This document shows positions 60,892 through 64,000 of a stretch of DNA of 64,000 nt, piece after piece (within the stretch, counting starts at the first letter, position 1; every line of letters starts with the position of its first letter). Both the position numbers and the translations under genes were made by a program. This stretch comes from Streptomyces sp. A2-16 (lineage in GTDB: Bacteria > Actinomycetota > Actinomycetes > Streptomycetales > Streptomycetaceae), in the NCBI RefSeq assembly GCF_018128905.1, contig NZ_CP063808.1:2356001-2420000 (forward strand), given 5' to 3'. The notes beneath the pieces were generated by a model. The model was not told where the DNA came from and made no database searches. It saw only the letters and a list, made by a program, of their open reading frames with translations.

Positions 60892-60937
60892 GGTTCGCTC
60901 TTGTCCTGCGCGAATGTATCAATCACCATAGTCATCG

Positions 60938-62014
60938 ATGGGTAATTATTTGAACCACGAACCGCGCGGCGGCCGCGACCTCGTCATCGGTCTCGACGCC
61001 GGGGGCACGCGCACGCGCGCGGTCCTCGCAGCCGCCGCCGACGGCCGCGTGCTGAACGAGAGCACCGGCGGCCCTGGCAACGCCATGACCGTGCCGGTCC
61101 CCCAGCTCACCGACCACCTCACCGAGGCGCTCGCCCGGGTGGTGCCCGAGGAGGAGCGCGCCCGGGTCGTGGCCGTGACCGGCGGCTTCGCGGGCGCCAC
61201 GGCCGCCTCCGAGGACGACCCCGGCACCGGCCGGGCCCGCGCCGCCCTCACCGAGGCCCTGCGCCGCCTGGGCGTCCCGGCCGGCCGGATCGGCGTCTGC
61301 AGCGACATCGAGGCCGCCTTCGCCGCCGCCCCGGGCACCCCCTCCGAGGGCCTCGCCCTGGTCGCGGGCACCGGCGCGGTCGCCATGCGCATCACCGGTC
61401 GGCACGCCACGACCACGGTCGACGGCGACGGCTGGCTCCTCGGCGACGAGGGCAGCGGCTTCTGGATCGGCCGCGGCGCGGTCCGGGCCGCCCTGCGGAT
61501 GGCCGACGGCCGCGGCCGCCCGACCGTCCTCGCCGGCTGGGTCGGCCGCACCCTCGGCCTGCCGGTCGACGTCCTCCCCAAGGGCGGAATCCCTTCGTAC
61601 GACCGTGGCGGCGCCCCCCTCCCGAGCGGTACCGGGGCCCACCCCACCGGCGTCCCCGGCTGGGAACGCGCCCGGCGTGAGGACTTCCGCCGCCATCTGC
61701 TGCCCGCCGTGATGGCCGACCCGCCGATCCGGCTGGCCCGCTTCGCCCCGCTGGTCGCCGAGGCGGCCGCCGAGAAGGACGCGGTGGCCCAGGCGATCCT
61801 GAGCGAGGCGGCGGACCACCTGCTGGAGGCCGTACGGGCACTGGAGCCGCTCCCCGGTGAGCGGATCGTCGCCACCGGCGGGCTCCTCGGCCCCGAGGGG
61901 CCGCTCACGGCCCCGCTCTCCGAGCGGCTCCACGCCCACGGTCTGAGCCTCGACTGGGTGGCCGACGGCTGCCCCGGCGCGGTCGCCCTCGCACGGCTGG
62001 CGCACCTGTCATGA
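60938..62014 (+). CDS. BadF/BadG-type ATPase, N-acetylglucosamine kinase-like
   Basis: 358-residue ASKHA-fold kinase. The phosphate-binding motif DAGGTRTRAVLAA is near residues 20-32, adenosine region LVAGTGAVAMRI near 148-159, and GDEGSGFWIGRGAVRAAL near 175-192, which is typical of eukaryote-like N-acetylglucosamine kinases in the BadF/BadG/BcrA family. It probably phosphorylates GlcNAc or a related amino sugar released by the neighbouring hydrolases. ATG 60938 gives MGNYLNHEPRGG; TTG 60950 is an alternative. The last codon overlaps the start of the GH3 gene (ATGA), so the two are coupled. Confidence 0.84.
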   Translation: MGNYLNHEPRGGRDLVIGLDAGGTRTRAVLAAAADGRVLNESTGGPGNAMTVPVPQLTDHLTEALARVVPEEERARVVAVTGGFAGATAASEDDPGTGRARAALTEALRRLGVPAGRIGVCSDIEAAFAAAPGTPSEGLALVAGTGAVAMRITGRHATTTVDGDGWLLGDEGSGFWIGRGAVRAALRMADGRGRPTVLAGWVGRTLGLPVDVLPKGGIPSYDRGGAPLPSGTGAHPTGVPGWERARREDFRRHLLPAVMADPPIRLARFAPLVAEAAAEKDAVAQAILSEAADHLLEAVRALEPLPGERIVATGGLLGPEGPLTAPLSERLHAHGLSLDWVADGCPGAVALARLAHLS

Positions 62015-64000
62015 GCGACGCCGTGTACCGCGACCCCACCGCCCCGACCGACGCCCGCGTCCAGGACCTCCTCGCCCGGATGACCCTGCGCGAGAAGGCC
62101 GGCCAGCTCAACCAGCGGATGTACGGCTGGGACGCCTACCGCCGCACCCCCGACGGCGGCTTCGAACTCACCGAGGCCCTGTACGCCGAGACCGACCGCT
62201 TCGAGGGGCTCGGCGCCCTGTACGGCCTCCAGCGCGCCGACGCCTGGTCCGGCGTGGACCACGGCGACGGACCCGGCGCCGAGGACGGGGCCGCCCTCAC
62301 CGAGCTGGTCCAGCGCCATGTCGTGGAGCGGAGCCGGCTCGGCATCCCCACCCTGTTCGTCGAGGAGGTCCCGCACGGTCTCATGGCCCTCGACGGCACG
62401 GTCCTCCCGGTGAACCTGGCCGTGGGCGCCACCTGGGACCCGGACCTGTACGAGCGCGCCGCCGCGCACGCCGCCGCCGAACTGCGCGCCCGCGGCGGCC
62501 ACATCGCCCTCGTCTCGGCGCTGGACATCGCCCGCGACCCCCGCTGGGGCCGCACGGAGGAGTGCTTCGGCGAGGACCCGTACCTGGCCGCCCGGCTCAC
62601 GGAGGCGCTGGTCCGCGGCATGCAGGGCTCCCCGGCCGACGGGGTCTTCGCCGCCGACAAGGCCCCCGTCGTCCTCAAGCACTTCGCGGGCCAGGGCGCC
62701 ACCGTCGGCGGCCGCAACTCCGCCGAGTCCGAACTCGGCCTGCGCGAACTGCACGAGATCCACCTCCCCGCCGCCCGGGCCGGTGTCCGCGCCGGGGCCG
62801 CCGCCGTCATGGCCGCCTACAACGAGGTCGACGGGATGCCCTGCTCCGGCAACCGGGCCCTGCTCACCGGCCTGTTGCGCGAGGAGTGGGGCTTCGAGGG
62901 GCTCGTCATGGCGGACGGTCTCGCCGTCGACCGGCTGGCCCGGATCACCGGGGACAAGGTCTCCGCGGGCGCCCTCGCCCTCAGATCCGGTGTGGATCTG
63001 AGCCTTTGGGACGAGGGTTTCACGCATCTGGAGGAGGCGGTCGAGCGAGGGCTCGTCGAGGAGAGCGTCCTCGACGCCGCCGTCGCTCGCGTCCTGCATC
63101 TCAAGTTCCGGCTGGGGCTGTTCGAGCAGCAGCAGGGGACGGCCACCCCTGTGCCGACCGGCGGCGCGGAGATCAGCAGGGAGGTCGCCCGAGCAGCGGT
63201 CACCCTCCTGCGCAACGACGGTGTGCTGCCTGTCGGCGGGAACGTCTCCCGGATCGCCGTCCTCGGACCCCAAGCCGACACCACCGCCCACGCGTTGGGC
63301 GACTACACGGCCCCGCAGCGCCCCGGCACCGGCGGCAGTGTCCTCGAGGCCCTGCGCCGGCTCGCCCCGCCCGGCCTCGACATCCGGCACGCTCCCGGCT
63401 GCACCCTCACCGGCACGGACCTCTCCGGCATCCCGGCGGCGATCGCCGAGGCCGCCGCGTCCGACCTCGCCGTGCTGGTCCTGGGCGGCAGCAGCGCCCG
63501 TACGCCGGAGACCGAGTTCGACGCCAACGGGGCAGCGCTCACAGCGGTCTCCGAGATGACCTGTGGCGAGGGCGTCGACCTCGCCGAACTGCGGCTGGGA
63601 GCAGCCCAGTACGCACTGCTGGACGCCGTCGTGGCGACGGGCACACCGACCGCGGTCGTGCTGGTCCAGGGGCGCCCGCACGTCGTGCCGGACACCGCGC
63701 CCGCCCTGCTCACCGCGTGGTATCCCGGCCCCTGGGGCGGCGAGGCGATCGCCGAGGTGCTGCTCGGACTCGCGGAACCGGCGGGCCGGCTGCCGGTCTC
63801 CGTGCCGCGTTCGGCGGCCCAGCTCCCCGTCCACTACAACCACAAGGACACCGAGTACGGCGGTTACGTCGACGAGAGCGCCGAGCCCGCTCACTCCTTC
63901 GGGCACGGACTGGCGTACACGAGCTTCGCGTACGGCGAGCCACGTCTGACGGGGCGCACGGTCGAGGTCGAGGTCACCAACACCGGTGAGCGGCGAGGGC
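62011..64000 (+). CDS. GH3 beta-glycosidase (3' end outside window)
   Basis: About 663 residues visible; the gene continues beyond the right edge. A family 3 glycoside hydrolase with N-terminal TIM barrel (VQDLLARMTLREKAGQLNQRM; HIALVSALDIARDPRWGRTEECFGEDPYL; VVLKHFAGQGATVGGRNSAE) and nucleophile Asp302 in EEWGFEGLVMADGLAVD. The alpha/beta sandwich follows (VTLLRNDGVLPVGG; LTAWYPGPWGGEAIAEVLLG) and a fibronectin-like domain starts at the edge (TVEVEVTNTGERRG). No signal peptide, so intracellular. It lacks the NagZ loop and is most like beta-glucosidase/xylosidase-type GH3. Translationally coupled to the kinase-like gene by ATGA. Confidence 0.9.
   Translation, partial: MSDAVYRDPTAPTDARVQDLLARMTLREKAGQLNQRMYGWDAYRRTPDGGFELTEALYAETDRFEGLGALYGLQRADAWSGVDHGDGPGAEDGAALTELVQRHVVERSRLGIPTLFVEEVPHGLMALDGTVLPVNLAVGATWDPDLYERAAAHAAAELRARGGHIALVSALDIARDPRWGRTEECFGEDPYLAARLTEALVRGMQGSPADGVFAADKAPVVLKHFAGQGATVGGRNSAESELGLRELHEIHLPAARAGVRAGAAAVMAAYNEVDGMPCSGNRALLTGLLREEWGFEGLVMADGLAVDRLARITGDKVSAGALALRSGVDLSLWDEGFTHLEEAVERGLVEESVLDAAVARVLHLKFRLGLFEQQQGTATPVPTGGAEISREVARAAVTLLRNDGVLPVGGNVSRIAVLGPQADTTAHALGDYTAPQRPGTGGSVLEALRRLAPPGLDIRHAPGCTLTGTDLSGIPAAIAEAAASDLAVLVLGGSSARTPETEFDANGAALTAVSEMTCGEGVDLAELRLGAAQYALLDAVVATGTPTAVVLVQGRPHVVPDTAPALLTAWYPGPWGGEAIAEVLLGLAEPAGRLPVSVPRSAAQLPVHYNHKDTEYGGYVDESAEPAHSFGHGLAYTSFAYGEPRLTGRTVEVEVTNTGERRG

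Noticed and set aside
60218..60922. Alternative frame running through the GH5 N-terminus and starting ATG.
   Set aside because: Its translation is Pro/Arg-rich. The frame with TIM-barrel sequence is a different one and is continuous with the GH5 catalytic residues.

Overview
The window is GC-rich actinobacterial DNA with the hallmarks of Streptomyces: strong third-position GC bias, GTG starts, many lipoprotein ABC sugar-binding proteins without their own ATPase, and many genes lacking ribosome sites. Gene content and order (ngcEFG, a ROK regulator, xylFGH, dxs, later hemE/cgoX/chdC and murC/msrB) match, from memory, the S. coelicolor region around SCO6005 to SCO6060. It looks like core-chromosome sequence: I see no tRNA, rRNA, CRISPR, insertion sequence, prophage or attachment site.

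Layout. 1-13.5 kb: a GH92 alpha-mannosidase (truncated by the window edge), the N-acetylglucosamine/chitobiose importer ngcEFG, rok7B7, the xylose-type importer xylFGH and dxs. 13.6-21.7 kb: an amino acid permease, a GT-C membrane glycosyltransferase, a NYN-domain protein, a hypothetical protein and the beta-oxidation pair fadA-fadB. 21.7-28.4 kb: a mannoside locus with a LacI regulator, a GH2 beta-mannosidase and a divergent CUT1 importer. 28.4-38.7 kb: RNase D, an orphan response regulator, a DUF3000 protein and the late heme genes hemE, cgoX and chdC, interspersed with a rhomboid protease, a CoA-disulfide-reductase-like flavoprotein and a DUF4349 lipoprotein. 38.7-53.5 kb: a secreted S33 peptidase, a TIGR04222 membrane protein, a DUF4142 protein, a DUF692 (MNIO) enzyme with a C-terminal partner-like domain, a decayed TetR gene, a Pth2-type hydrolase, a 59-residue zinc ribbon, a NodB deacetylase, a FAD/Rieske enzyme, PPK2, a PhoX-like phosphatase, an SPFH protein, and carbonic anhydrase with a SulP transporter. 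53.5-64 kb: zapE, a RibD-like reductase, murC, msrB, nagZ, then a GH5 enzyme divergent from a GlcNAc-kinase-like gene and a GH3 gene that runs off the end.

Functional theme. Several loci suggest foraging on chitin, mannoside and possibly N-glycan oligosaccharides: GH92 trims alpha-mannose, the importers take up fragments, intracellular GH2/GH5/GH3 enzymes cut them and a kinase phosphorylates the released amino sugar. A LacI-type operator in front of GH92 recurs, with 11 of 12 bases matching, in front of the mannoside importer 22 kb away, suggesting one regulon. A DasR-like site overlaps the proposed ngcE promoter, and a site fitting the Rok7B7 consensus as I remember it precedes xylF.

Most notable observations: the GH5 gene appears to start with ATT behind a perfect Shine-Dalgarno; a MNIO-centred gene set has no obvious precursor peptide; a frameshifted TetR remnant overlaps pth; both importer operons carry a strong hairpin between the binding-protein gene and the next gene; and about ten genes have leaderless-type promoters.
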